Made by a program: the position numbers and the translations under genes
NCBI RefSeq assembly: GCF_002860365.1
Contig: NZ_NMWT01000008.1
Location: 48,432 to 112,431, forward strand
DNA from: Bifidobacterium parmae
Lineage (GTDB): Bacteria > Actinomycetota > Actinomycetes > Actinomycetales > Bifidobacteriaceae
DNA: 64,000 bases
Direction of reading: 5' to 3'
Shown here: piece after piece, positions 18,994 through 28,783 of the stretch
Numbering within the stretch: the first letter of the stretch is position 1
How the letters are laid out: each line of letters opens with the position of its first letter
Notes under the pieces: generated by a model
Told to the model about the DNA's origin: nothing
Database searches by the model: none
What the model saw: only the letters and a program-made list of their open reading frames with translations

Positions 18994-20559
18994 ATGAATA
19001 AGAATAACTTACTTAAAGTAAAACAGTTCTTCAAAGACAAAGTAGAAGAGTATTGGAAAATAAGCAAAACCAAGCTGACAAAAATAACAATATTGCTGAT
19101 AAAGCAATTGATTAAGTTGAAACTGCTAATCACAGGAAGGCTTATCACGCTCCCACTATACACTGGGATGATTGTATGTGTGATAGTATTTTCAATTTGG
19201 CCACCTCTTCTATTCTCATTTTCCACTCCCAACGGAACAGGCTCAGCGCTTACGATGAGCCTCGGCTTAATAAGCGTACTATCTTTTGTCATAGGTTTTA
19301 TGAATCCCGCCATCGACAAGAACGACGACCAGTTCTTAGGCAGCGGAAGGAGAAGGACCCTCGTAGAGAACTCAATGTGGTTTCGAATAATCACATCCCC
19401 AAGCTACCGCCTTCTTTTAGTATCCCTGATCCTTGTCCCTATATTAAGTAAAGTATTACTCATACTCAGTATGAACAATAAGTTGAATATACATATTCCA
19501 CATTTACTGTCAAAAAGTTTCACCTATAATGAAATACTACCAATAGCAGCATTCCATTCTTCAACCAATGAAACAATTAGCATATTCATGCGTTTCTGGA
19601 TAGCAGATTACACTCTTTGTATTATCGTATTGGTAGCGCTCGTTTGGAAATGCCTACAGATTCTTTCTTTAAAAGCCCTTGGACGAGATCAGGAAAAATC
19701 CGAGACAATTATACTTGACAATTATATCTATGAATATCAACGAACATTTATCGACAACATCACTACGGAACGCCGCAATCGCAACCACCCAGAGTTCATC
19801 GATCCGTCACCAACCGCAAGACTAATCAATAACGACATTATTGATTGGAAAGAGGATTCGACCATATCATCCGCCGACATATTGCGAATCTTGGACTTGG
19901 TTTGGAATGGACGAGATGAATTCGACCGGTACCAACCCAAAAAGAACATCAATGACATCTTCTATTCATTGTTGAATATAAGAAACCCACATCACCACGA
20001 CGATTCACGTATAGACGACTACAACGATCCACACCACGACGATACTGCAAGCACCCATAAAGAGAAGGCTCAATACCACATAATCATGATGGCAAAAACT
20101 GTCAATCACGAAAACGCTTTATATGTGCGAGATTATCTGGCCGAAAAATGGAGCCTTACCGAATTTAGAGACATTAAACAATATGATGGCGACATGGACT
20201 CCTCTGCCAATATCAACAATTCCTCTTACCAAGAAGTGTTATACAGGTCACTTGAGTCTGACTTGCTTTTCTTGCAAACACAAATTAAAGCAAAACCAGA
20301 ATTGAATGATTGTTTTTGCTGGGGTTATAATAATCTAGAGAAGAATTATGAAGGTTGGGTTGGATGCACAATAATCCATGGCTATATCAACGCCATATCC
20401 GATAAAGATAAACCCGTAGAGCTTACTAAACTTCATGATAAACTTCTTTATTTTAAAGTGATTTCAGCTGAAGATGGCACTTTAACCAAAGTTATAGACT
20501 CATACGACCAAAAGCTCCAAAGACAGATTCAATATCTATCAAGCGATAGAACGAATTAA
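18994..20559 (+). CDS. AT-rich gene for an unrecognised membrane protein
   Basis: 521 residues, starting 22 bp after the restriction-modification gene. The N-terminal half has about four hydrophobic segments (around 45-70, 80-105, 130-155 and 195-220); the remainder is hydrophilic, with a His/Asp-rich stretch near 325-350. Base composition is far more AT-rich than any neighbour and codon use is correspondingly different (many AAA, ATA, AAT), indicating recent transfer from a low-GC host. Position at the end of the restriction operon suggests a defence accessory role, but no known domain was recognised. Confidence 0.75.
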   Translation: MNKNNLLKVKQFFKDKVEEYWKISKTKLTKITILLIKQLIKLKLLITGRLITLPLYTGMIVCVIVFSIWPPLLFSFSTPNGTGSALTMSLGLISVLSFVIGFMNPAIDKNDDQFLGSGRRRTLVENSMWFRIITSPSYRLLLVSLILVPILSKVLLILSMNNKLNIHIPHLLSKSFTYNEILPIAAFHSSTNETISIFMRFWIADYTLCIIVLVALVWKCLQILSLKALGRDQEKSETIILDNYIYEYQRTFIDNITTERRNRNHPEFIDPSPTARLINNDIIDWKEDSTISSADILRILDLVWNGRDEFDRYQPKKNINDIFYSLLNIRNPHHHDDSRIDDYNDPHHDDTASTHKEKAQYHIIMMAKTVNHENALYVRDYLAEKWSLTEFRDIKQYDGDMDSSANINNSSYQEVLYRSLESDLLFLQTQIKAKPELNDCFCWGYNNLEKNYEGWVGCTIIHGYINAISDKDKPVELTKLHDKLLYFKVISAEDGTLTKVIDSYDQKLQRQIQYLSSDRTN

Positions 20560-20650
20560 TTTATGATATAGAAGTATCATAGACTATATAATCTTTGGAA
20601 TTCCACACTAATTTTGATTGTTTAATGTTGCCGCCCTACTCATAAGAACC

Positions 20651-20684
20651 GATGGGGGCGTCTGGCAAGCCAGACGCCCCCATC
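20651..20684 (-). terminator. Terminator downstream of ileS
   Basis: Perfect inverted repeat with 16-bp arms GATGGGGGCGTCTGGC / GCCAGACGCCCCCATC and essentially no spare loop. It lies between the AT-rich gene and ileS, which converge, and could serve both directions. Only a weak U-rich stretch follows on the minus strand. Confidence 0.8.
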
Positions 20685-20731
20685 GCATCGCTGTCAATCG
20701 CAACGGCATATCAACTAGGCCAATTAGCGCC

Positions 20732-23700
20732 TCACGCCTTCTCGACTTCGGCAGCGAGCTCCTCACCTTCGACCACGTCGAACGTGTCGGCCTTGGTCTC
20801 GGCGGCGATCAGGTCGCGGAACCGCTCGACCTTGGCGACGGCGTCGGCCGGCACAACCAGCTTGAGCGCGATGTGGTCGGCCACGTCGAAGCCGGCGGAC
20901 TTGCGGGCGTCCTGCACGACGCGAATCGCGTCGCGCGCGTAGCCTTCGGCCTCCAGCTCGGGGGTGAGCGCGGTGTCGAGGATCACGAAGCCGCCGGTCG
21001 GCAGCGCGGCGGACACGGACACGGCCTCCTCGGCGGCGTCCTTCTCCTCCACGCGGTTGATCAGCTCGTACTCGCCGTCCTGGAGCGCGATCTCGCCGGA
21101 CGGCGTCTCGACGACCGGAGCGCCGGTCGCCGCGTCCACGTGCCAGGCGCCGGACTTGGACGCCTTGATCGCGAACTGGACGTCCTTGCGCAGGCGCTTG
21201 CCGGCGACGCGCGCGTTGACGCGCAGCTCGTGCACGATCTTGAGGCCCTGCGAGGCGGCGTCCTCCAGCGTGCAGAACTCCACGTCCTTCACGTTGAGCT
21301 CGGACTTGAGCACCTCGGCGTAGGCGCGCACGGCGTCCACATCCTCGGCGACCACGGTGAGCTTGGAGAGCGGCTGACGCACGCGGATCTTCGCGGCCTT
21401 GCGCAGCGACAGGGTGCCGGAGACGACCTCACGCACCTTCTCCATCGCCGCGACCAGAGCAGGATCGTCGACGAGCACGCGGCCCAGCTTGGTGCTCTCG
21501 CCGGTCTTCTCGTCCACGACGAACGGCCAGTCGGCCAGGTGCACGGACTCGCCGCCGGTCAGGCCGCGCCACACGGACTCGGCCTCCATCGGGGCGAGCG
21601 GTGCAAGCACGCGCATGAACGCCTCGAGCACCGTGTACAGCGTGTTGAACGCGTTCTCGTCCTTGGCGAGGAAGCGGTCGCGGCTGTTGCGGATGTACCA
21701 GTTGGTGAGCACGTCGATGAAGTCGGACGCGGCGTCGCACGCGTCGGAGATCGCGAACTCGTTGAGCGACTTCTCGGCGGCGAGCACGAGACGACGCGTG
21801 CGGGCCAGCAGGTAGCGGTCCAGCTCGGGCAGGCCCGCGACCTCTTCGGGCTTCAGCTGGCGCGCGTCGTAGCCGGCGGCGTTCGCGTACAGGGTGAAGA
21901 AGTAGTAGGAGCTCCACACGGGCAGCATGACCTGGCGGACCGTGTCGCGGATGCCTTCGGCGGTGACGATCAGGTTGCCGCCGCGCAGGATCGGCGACGA
22001 CATGAGGAACCAGCGCATCGCGTCGGAACCGTACTTGTCGAACACGCCGTTCACGTCCGGGTAGTTGCGCAGGTGCTTCGACATCTTCTGGCCGTCGGAG
22101 CCGAGCACGATGCCGTGGCAGATCACGTTCTTGAACGCCGGACGGTCGAACAGGGCGGTCGCCATCACGTGCAGCAGGTAGAACCAGCCGCGCGTCTGGC
22201 CGATGTATTCGACGATGTAGTCGGCCGGGAAGTGCTGCTCGAACTTCTCCTTGTTCTCGAACGGGTAGTGGAACTGCGCGAACGACATGGAGCCGGATTC
22301 GAACCAGCAGTCGAGCACGTCGGGGATGCGGCGCATCGTGGACTTGCCGGTCGGGTCGTCCGGGTTCGGACGGGTCAGGTTGTCGATCCACGGACGGTGC
22401 ATGTTGATGTTGCCGTCCTTGTCGCGCGGGTAGTCGCCGAAGTCGGCCTTCAGCTCCTCGAGCGAACCGTACACGTCGACGCGCGGGTGCTTCGGGTCGT
22501 CGGACACCCACACCGGGATCGGGGAGCCCCAGAAGCGGTTGCGGGAGATCGACCAGTCGCGCGCGTTGGCGAGCCACTTGCCGAACTGGCCGTCCTTCAC
22601 GTTGCCGGGGATCCAGTTGATCTGCTGGTTGAGTTCGAGCAGACGCGGCTTGATCTTCGTGACGGACACGAACCAGGAGCTCACCGGCTTGTAGATGAGC
22701 GGCGTGGCGCAGCGCCAGCAGTGCGGGTAGGAGTGCACGTAGCTCTTCTCCTGGAAGAGGATGGCGCGGCGCTCCTCGGGGATCTCGGCGAGCGGGCCGG
22801 ACATGTTGCGCAGGTCGCGCAGGATCGGCTTGTTCGCGTCGAACACGTACATGCCCTCGTAGTCGGGGCACTGCGCGGTGAAGCGGCAGCCTTCGTCGAG
22901 CACGTCGGTGCTCTTGACGCCCTTCGCGTTGAGCGTGTTCATATCGTCCTCGCCGTAGGGGGCCTGGTGGACGAGGCCGGTGCCCTCGACGGTGTCGACG
23001 TAGTCGGCGGTGAAGATCGTGTAGCCGTTCGGACCGGGCACGTTGCCTTCGGTCTCGGCCTTCTCGCCAGCGAAGTACGGGAAGACCGGCCAGTAGCGGC
23101 GGCCCTCCAGCTCGGCGCCCTTGAGCTCGCGCACGATCTCGTAGTTCTCGCCGAGCTCCTTCTCGTAGTGCGGCAGCAGGGCCTTGCCGAAGTAGAACTT
23201 CTTGCCCGCGTACTTGCCTTCGGTGGGCTTGACCTCGACGTAGTCGATGTCGGCGCCGACGACGATCGCGAAGTTGGTGGGAACGGTCCACGGGGTGGTG
23301 GTCCAGAACACGGCGTACGCGTCCTCGTCGCGCAGCTTCACGGCGACGGAGACGGTGGTGTCCTGACGGTCCTGGTACACGTCGGCGTCCATGCGCAGCT
23401 CGTGCGCGGACAGCGGCGTGCGGTCCTTCGGGCAGTACGGCAGCACGCGGTAGCCCTGGTAGGCGAGGCCCTTGTCGTACAGCTGCTTGAACGCCCACAT
23501 CACCGACTCCATGTACGGGATGTTCAGCGTCTTGTAGCCGTGCTCGAAGTCCACCCAGCGGGCCTGACGGTGCACGTAGTCCTGCCATTCGTGCGTGTAC
23601 TTGAGCACGGAGGCGCGGCAGGCGTCGTTGAACTTGTCGATGCCCATCTTCTCGATCTGGTCGACCGAGTCGATGCCGAGCTCCTTCTGCGCTTCGAGCT

Positions 23701-24028
23701 CGGCGGGCAGGCCGTGCGTGTCCCAGCCGAACACGCGGTTGACCTTGCGGCCCTTCATGGTCTGGTAACGCGGGATCACGTCCTTCGCGTAGCCGGTCAG
23801 CAGGTGGCCGTAGTGCGGCAGGCCGTTCGCGAACGGCGGGCCGTCGAAGAACACGAACTCGTTCTGGCTGTGGTCGCCGGAGGGGTTGCGTTCCACCGAC
23901 TTCTGGAAGGTGTCGTCCTTGTCCCAGTAGTCGAGGACGGTCTCCTCCATGTGGGGGAAGCTGGGGTTCGGCGCGACGTGCGCGGTCTCGCCGCCCTCGT
24001 TCGCCTTGGGATATACGTTGTCGCTCAC
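20732..24028 (-). CDS. ileS: Isoleucyl-tRNA synthetase
   Basis: Charges tRNA-Ile and edits valine. 1098 residues, class I: HIGH-type motif in FANGLPHYGHLLTG (HYGH at 72-75), KMSKH near residue 645, a large editing domain with TTTPWT in between, and an extended C-terminal domain. Length and the PHYGHLLTG form place it with the longer eukaryote-like IleRS type found in Actinobacteria. The GTG start at 24028 is preceded by a GAGGAG site that can be sequestered by the T-box leader. Longer in-frame extensions run through the leader and are rejected. Confidence 0.97.
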   Translation of the reverse strand: MSDNVYPKANEGGETAHVAPNPSFPHMEETVLDYWDKDDTFQKSVERNPSGDHSQNEFVFFDGPPFANGLPHYGHLLTGYAKDVIPRYQTMKGRKVNRVFGWDTHGLPAELEAQKELGIDSVDQIEKMGIDKFNDACRASVLKYTHEWQDYVHRQARWVDFEHGYKTLNIPYMESVMWAFKQLYDKGLAYQGYRVLPYCPKDRTPLSAHELRMDADVYQDRQDTTVSVAVKLRDEDAYAVFWTTTPWTVPTNFAIVVGADIDYVEVKPTEGKYAGKKFYFGKALLPHYEKELGENYEIVRELKGAELEGRRYWPVFPYFAGEKAETEGNVPGPNGYTIFTADYVDTVEGTGLVHQAPYGEDDMNTLNAKGVKSTDVLDEGCRFTAQCPDYEGMYVFDANKPILRDLRNMSGPLAEIPEERRAILFQEKSYVHSYPHCWRCATPLIYKPVSSWFVSVTKIKPRLLELNQQINWIPGNVKDGQFGKWLANARDWSISRNRFWGSPIPVWVSDDPKHPRVDVYGSLEELKADFGDYPRDKDGNINMHRPWIDNLTRPNPDDPTGKSTMRRIPDVLDCWFESGSMSFAQFHYPFENKEKFEQHFPADYIVEYIGQTRGWFYLLHVMATALFDRPAFKNVICHGIVLGSDGQKMSKHLRNYPDVNGVFDKYGSDAMRWFLMSSPILRGGNLIVTAEGIRDTVRQVMLPVWSSYYFFTLYANAAGYDARQLKPEEVAGLPELDRYLLARTRRLVLAAEKSLNEFAISDACDAASDFIDVLTNWYIRNSRDRFLAKDENAFNTLYTVLEAFMRVLAPLAPMEAESVWRGLTGGESVHLADWPFVVDEKTGESTKLGRVLVDDPALVAAMEKVREVVSGTLSLRKAAKIRVRQPLSKLTVVAEDVDAVRAYAEVLKSELNVKDVEFCTLEDAASQGLKIVHELRVNARVAGKRLRKDVQFAIKASKSGAWHVDAATGAPVVETPSGEIALQDGEYELINRVEEKDAAEEAVSVSAALPTGGFVILDTALTPELEAEGYARDAIRVVQDARKSAGFDVADHIALKLVVPADAVAKVERFRDLIAAETKADTFDVVEGEELAAEVEKA

Positions 24029-24290
24029 CGTGTGGCTCCTCGTGATGCGTCGTTGGTTCCTTCACGAGGACGACTTTGGTTCCGGCGTCTCGCCGGTCCC
24101 GCCACCGCGGTACCACCTCGCTTGCCGCGCGCGCCGTCCGCGCCTCCAAGAGACGCCCGTCACGTCGCGACCGCTTGAGTTCGGCTGTGTCGGGCCGATC
24201 CCGTCGGTTCTAGTAAGCGCGGATCATGGAATCCGCGCCGTTCTTCCGAAGGCTCCCCGCTGATGACGGATCGACGCCTTGACTTCGGTT
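24029..24290 (-). promoter_or_regulatory. ileS T-box riboswitch (translational type)
   Basis: Reading the minus strand, the leader contains the conserved T-box sequence AGGTGGTACCGCGG at 24105-24118, which pairs with the uncharged tRNA acceptor end. Upstream is GGGGAGCCTTCGGAAGAAC, often seen in actinobacterial ileS leaders, and a GCGCGGAT...ATCCGCGC hairpin. Just before the gene, TCCTCGTGA (24062-24070) can pair perfectly with TCACGAGGA (24037-24045), covering the ribosome site. So uncharged tRNA-Ile would free the ribosome site rather than prevent termination. The specifier codon was not placed with certainty. Confidence 0.9.
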
Positions 24291-24394
24291 GCACATCGTA
24301 GCACGCCGCATGCCCGGCGCAAGACGCGTCTCGGATGCCGCGCCCGCGTCCCACGCCGCATGCCGTGCGTCGGCACCGTCGCGCCGGTAGCCGC

Positions 24395-25381
24395 CTACCG
24401 CTCCCCCGCCGCGACGGCGCCGACGCGCGTCGTGAATGCGTCGAGGAAGCGGGCGACGTCCACGCCGACCGCCGCGTCGACGGTCTTCTCGGCCGTGTTG
24501 AGCCGGTCGTAGTCGCCGATGGTGCGCCCGCGCGTCGGTCCGTCCAGGTCGACTTTCAGGTTGATGGGCAGTGTGGTGACGAGCGTCGGGGCGAGCGCGA
24601 CGGCCACGGCGAGCGGGTCGTGCAGCCCGCAGCCGCCCATGCCGGGCGCGCTGACCGCGTACGCGTCGATGTAGTAGTCGGTCATGTCGGCGAGGAACCG
24701 GCCCGCCGGCGTGCCGGTCTCACGCCAGACGGCCGTCTCGCGTTTGGTGAGCAGCGTCTGCATGGTCACGTCGAGTCCGATCATGGTCACGTGCGCACCG
24801 GAGCGGAAGATGCGGTCGGCGGCCTCCGGGTCCTGCGCGATGTTCGCCTCCGTCCACGCGTTCACGTTGCCGGGGACGGTGAGCGCGCCGCCCATCATCA
24901 CGATGCCGCCGATCATGCTCCCGACGCGCGGCTCGCGTTCGAGCACGGCGGCGATGGTGGTCATCGCGCCGGTCGGCACGAGCCACAGGTCCTTGCCGTA
25001 GGTTTCGGCCGCGTCGATGATGAAGTCGACGGACGGCTCCGTTTCGGCCTCGCGCGTGGGATCGGGGATGTCGACTTCGCCGATGCCGTTGCTCCCGTGG
25101 ATGAACGCGGAGCCGCGGCTCACGGTGAACGTGCCGTCGCCGCCGTTCGCCTCGTCGGCGGCGATCGGATGGTCGACGCCCCGGTACACGGGGATGTCGG
25201 GATGTCCGAACAGCTCGGTGACGGCGAGCGCGTTGCGCACGCCCCGCTCGACGGTCACGTTGCCGTAGGTGCCGGTGATGCCGATGAGTTCGGCGTCGGG
25301 GCTGCCGAGCGCGTAGGCGATGGCGAGCGTGTCGTCGATGCCCGTGTCGAGATCCAGTATGAGTTTCTTCCTGTCGGCCAT
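24395..25381 (-). CDS. Inosine-uridine preferring nucleoside hydrolase
   Basis: Hydrolyses ribonucleosides to base and ribose in the cytosol for salvage. The 328-residue product starts with the Ca2+-binding signature DLDTGIDD at residues 10-17 (DxDxGxDD), then GITGTYGNV, a central LVPTGAMTTIAAVL, MMGGAL, and a C-terminal GLHDPLAVAVAL with the metal-binding Asp. Length fits the family. Substrate preference cannot be read. It is 35 bp from sbcC on the same strand, but the short gap contains no coupling. Confidence 0.92.
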   Translation of the reverse strand: MADRKKLILDLDTGIDDTLAIAYALGSPDAELIGITGTYGNVTVERGVRNALAVTELFGHPDIPVYRGVDHPIAADEANGGDGTFTVSRGSAFIHGSNGIGEVDIPDPTREAETEPSVDFIIDAAETYGKDLWLVPTGAMTTIAAVLEREPRVGSMIGGIVMMGGALTVPGNVNAWTEANIAQDPEAADRIFRSGAHVTMIGLDVTMQTLLTKRETAVWRETGTPAGRFLADMTDYYIDAYAVSAPGMGGCGLHDPLAVAVALAPTLVTTLPINLKVDLDGPTRGRTIGDYDRLNTAEKTVDAAVGVDVARFLDAFTTRVGAVAAGER

Positions 25382-25416
25382 GCTTGTTCCATTCCGTCTT
25401 CCGCCGGTTGCCGGCT

Positions 25417-28400
25417 TCAGGCTATCACCTCCAATCGGCTTTCCCCGTCGGGGGTGACGCGGCTGACGCTGATGCGTTCGGCGATCTGGTCCTTGAGCCA
25501 GTCGACGTGGGAGATGATGCCCACGTCGCGGGTGCGGCTGATGCGGCGCAGCATGTCCATCACGTCGGCGAGGTAGTCCTGCGAGAGGGTGCCGAAGCCT
25601 TCGTCGACGAACAGCGTGTCCATGCTGATGCCGCCGTTCTCCGCCTGGATGATGTCGGCGAGCGCCAGGGCGAGGGCGAGGGAGACGAAGAACGTCTCGC
25701 CGCCGGAGAGGGTGCCGGGGTTGCGTGTCTGTTCGGTGCGCCGGTCGAACACGGTGATGCCGAGTCCGGTCTTCCTGTTGCCGTTGGCGGGCGCTTCAGT
25801 CACGAGCCGCAGCTCGTAGACGCCGCCTTGGATGTCGCCCAGGAGTTCGTTGGCGCGGTCGAGCACGTCGCGGAACCGTTCGGTGACGGCGTAGGTGGTG
25901 AGCGTGAGCCCGTTGTTGGCGCCCGACGCCTTGTTGTCGCCGGCGGCGAGGGCGGCCATGCGTTCCAGCGGCGCGAACCGTGCGGCCTGTTCCGTCCATG
26001 TGCCGGCGGTCCGTTCCATCCGTTTCGCCTGCGTATGCCAATCCTGCGCGAGCGCGGTGAGCGCGCCGATGCGGCGACCGGTTTCGGCGGCGTGCCGTTC
26101 GGCTTCCTGCGTGGCGGCGGACAGTGCGCCCGTGTCGATGGCGGCGATCGCCGCGCCCAGCGGGGTCGGTTCGCCGGCGTCTGTGTAGGCGGTGTCGGCG
26201 TCGGGGGTGGCGGCGGGCTCGGCGACGCCCAATTCGCTCGCGTCGTCGTCGCCGATGCCTGTGAGTGCTTCCTTCAGCTCGTTGCGTGACCGTGTGAGGT
26301 TGGCCGTGGCCGTGTGCAGCGCGTCCTCGTGATGGCGGACGCGTTGTTGGATCGTGGCGCGTTCCCGTTCGTCCAGTCCGGCTGCGGTCGCCTCGCTTAT
26401 GGTGGCGAAGTGTTCGCTTTCCGTGAGCGCACGGTCGCGTTTCGCTTCGGATTCCGCGGTGCTGCGTGCGGCGGCGTCCGCCTGGGCTTGGGCCTGCGTG
26501 TGCCGGCGTTCCAGTTCGGCGCGTTCGTCGATGGCCTGTTTGAGCCGTGCGGCCTCATGCGCCGCCTGTTCGGCCGTGTCCAGCTGCCGTCGGGCGGCCG
26601 CGCGTTCCGCCGCCACCGTCGTCTTGGTATGTCCTTCGGCTTGCTTGGTGGCGGCCGTCGCAGCGTTGCCGGTCTCCTCGGCTTTCGCTTCGGCGGCCGC
26701 GAGCATGGTGTGCGCCTGCTGCGCTTTCTTCGTGGCCGCGGCGATGCGCTGCTGCGTGTCGCGGAGTTCGTCGCGCTGTTGTCGCGCTTCGTCCAATGCC
26801 CGGATGCTGGCGGTGATGACCTTGATCCGGGCGTCGGCCTGTTCGACGCCGGTGCCTTCGCTTTGCTCGCGGTGCGTGTCGATCTGCTGGCGGATGGCCC
26901 GCATGTCGGCGCGTGCCTGTTCCGCGGCGTCCCGCAGTTCGGCGACGTGTTGTTTCATGTCGTCGAGTTCCTGGGCGTCGGCCACGCTGTCGGGGGCGAC
27001 GGCCGGTGACGGATGGTCGAGGCTGCCGCATACGGGGCAGGATTCGCCGTCTTCGAGACCGATGGCGTATTGGGCCGCACCGGAGCGTCTGATGTCGTTC
27101 TCGACGCGGGCGAGCGAGCGTTCCGCGCGTTGCTGCGCCGCTTCCGCGTCCTTGCGGCGCTGTTCGAGTCCGGGCAACGTCGCGGCGAGGGTCTCGGCCG
27201 CTTCGGCGTGCTTGCGCATGCGCCGCACGTGGTCGAGCTTCTGCGTGAGGCCCTGTTCTCCGCCCAGTCGTTCGGCGATCTCCTGCAGCTGGCGTTCGAT
27301 GCTCTCCGCGTCCGGCAGGTCGGCCAGCGCATGTCGCACATGCTCCTCCTGTTCGCGCGTCTGCTCGACCGTCAGTAGCGCACGCCCATGCTGTGCTTTC
27401 GCCTGTTCGGCGGCGGCGATGAGCCGTTCATGCGCGTCGGCCTGTTCGAGACGGGCGTGCGCGGCTCCGGCCTCCGCCGCCTTCCGCAACGCCTGTTCAC
27501 GCTGTTGTTCGAGCTCGCCGGCGTCCGGCAGTCGTTCCAGTTGCCCCCGCAGCGTTTCGGCTTGCCGTTCGGCTCCAAGCTGTTCCCCGCGGGCCGTCGT
27601 CGCGGCCTTGTCGAGGTCGAGGATCGGCTGCGCTTCGACGGCGAGCGCCAGATCGTGACGGGACCGTTCGACCGCCGGCCCGTCGGCCTGTACGTCGTGC
27701 AACGCCCGGATGTCGCGCAGTTCCTTCGTCGCCGCGGCGCGCAATGCTTCGGCGTCCGCCTGCATCGACCGCGCGTGGTCGAGCTCCCGTACCGCACGCT
27801 CGTTCTCCGTCTCGCCGGCGCGGAGCAGTTTCCCGCATTCGACGTCGATGCCGGCGACCGTCTCGTGGAGGCTTCGTAGGATCTCGCCCGGTTCGCGCGC
27901 GGGGTAGGCGAGCTTGTCGGCATCCTCACGGTCCAATCCCCAGCGTGCGTTGGACAGGATCTCCAAACCGTGTTCAGGCCCGTCGCTCTCTTTCTCGATG
28001 AGGCCCTGTTGTTCGAGGATGCGCGTGGCGGTCGTTCTGGCCGTGGCGATGCCACCGGCGAGACGGATCCCCTCCTGGACCATGCCGGTCTTCATGGTTT
28101 TGCGGCGTTCGGCGAGTTCGTTCTGGATGGTCTCGTAGATGCTCGCGCCGAACAGGTTCTCGATGAGCTCAGTGCGCTTTTCGGGGGCGAGGGATAGGAA
28201 CATGGCGAACTGGCCTTGCGCGAGCATGATGGTGCGCGAGAACTGTTCACGGTCCAATCCGATGATCCGCGTGATCTCCGGGCGCACGTCGCTTGCGCGC
28301 GAGGTGATCGCCTCGGAGTGCCCAGCCTCTCCCGCATAGGCGAAGTACCGTTCCGGATCGTTGCCGGGGGCTTCGACCAGCGCGGCGATGCCGCGGTCGA

Positions 28401-28782
28401 TCCGCATGAGCTTGCCGGTGGCGTTGTGCGAGGTGAATCCTTCGCCGCGGTCCTTCGGACGCTCGTATTTCGGGGTGCGTCGCACCTCGTAGTAGTCGCC
28501 GCCGGATCGGAAGATCAGATCGACGTAGGTTTCGGCGCGTTCGCCCATGAGGAACCGGGAGCGGACGCGCTGGCCGTCGCCGCCGGAATCCAATACGGCC
28601 TTCTCGTTGCCGGAGATGTTGCCGTACAGGGCGAACGTGAGGCAGTCGAGGATCGTGGTCTTGCCGGCGCCGGTCTCCCCGTCGATGAGAAACATGCGCG
28701 AACGGGTCAATGCGGCGAAGTCGATGGCGTATTCGCCCTTGTAGGGCCCGAATCCGCCGAATTTCATGGCGATGAGCTTCAT
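25417..28782 (-). CDS. sbcC: SbcC, Rad50-like nuclease ATPase subunit
   Basis: ATPase arm of the SbcCD complex that trims hairpins and protein-blocked DNA ends. 1121 residues: Walker A GETGAGKT at 35-42, Q-loop region, two long coiled-coil arms, a zinc hook CPVCG near residue 580, ABC signature LSGGE near 1020 and Walker B LFVDEGFGTL near 1055. The start at 28782 has GGAGG 8 nt upstream; longer frames only run through sbcD. It begins 1 bp after sbcD stops, so translation is coupled, and is transcribed with sbcD from the region bearing the TTGTCCGGTT motif. Confidence 0.95.
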   Translation of the reverse strand: MKLIAMKFGGFGPYKGEYAIDFAALTRSRMFLIDGETGAGKTTILDCLTFALYGNISGNEKAVLDSGGDGQRVRSRFLMGERAETYVDLIFRSGGDYYEVRRTPKYERPKDRGEGFTSHNATGKLMRIDRGIAALVEAPGNDPERYFAYAGEAGHSEAITSRASDVRPEITRIIGLDREQFSRTIMLAQGQFAMFLSLAPEKRTELIENLFGASIYETIQNELAERRKTMKTGMVQEGIRLAGGIATARTTATRILEQQGLIEKESDGPEHGLEILSNARWGLDREDADKLAYPAREPGEILRSLHETVAGIDVECGKLLRAGETENERAVRELDHARSMQADAEALRAAATKELRDIRALHDVQADGPAVERSRHDLALAVEAQPILDLDKAATTARGEQLGAERQAETLRGQLERLPDAGELEQQREQALRKAAEAGAAHARLEQADAHERLIAAAEQAKAQHGRALLTVEQTREQEEHVRHALADLPDAESIERQLQEIAERLGGEQGLTQKLDHVRRMRKHAEAAETLAATLPGLEQRRKDAEAAQQRAERSLARVENDIRRSGAAQYAIGLEDGESCPVCGSLDHPSPAVAPDSVADAQELDDMKQHVAELRDAAEQARADMRAIRQQIDTHREQSEGTGVEQADARIKVITASIRALDEARQQRDELRDTQQRIAAATKKAQQAHTMLAAAEAKAEETGNAATAATKQAEGHTKTTVAAERAAARRQLDTAEQAAHEAARLKQAIDERAELERRHTQAQAQADAAARSTAESEAKRDRALTESEHFATISEATAAGLDERERATIQQRVRHHEDALHTATANLTRSRNELKEALTGIGDDDASELGVAEPAATPDADTAYTDAGEPTPLGAAIAAIDTGALSAATQEAERHAAETGRRIGALTALAQDWHTQAKRMERTAGTWTEQAARFAPLERMAALAAGDNKASGANNGLTLTTYAVTERFRDVLDRANELLGDIQGGVYELRLVTEAPANGNRKTGLGITVFDRRTEQTRNPGTLSGGETFFVSLALALALADIIQAENGGISMDTLFVDEGFGTLSQDYLADVMDMLRRISRTRDVGIISHVDWLKDQIAERISVSRVTPDGESRLEVIA

Positions 28783-28783
28783 C

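Noticed and set aside
20618-24178. Long plus-strand open frame opposite ileS (and similar ones opposite addB, sbcC, proS, mntH)
   Set aside because: The products are His/Arg/Val/Asp-rich, typical antisense shadows in GC-rich genes, with no ribosome sites or recognisable domains.
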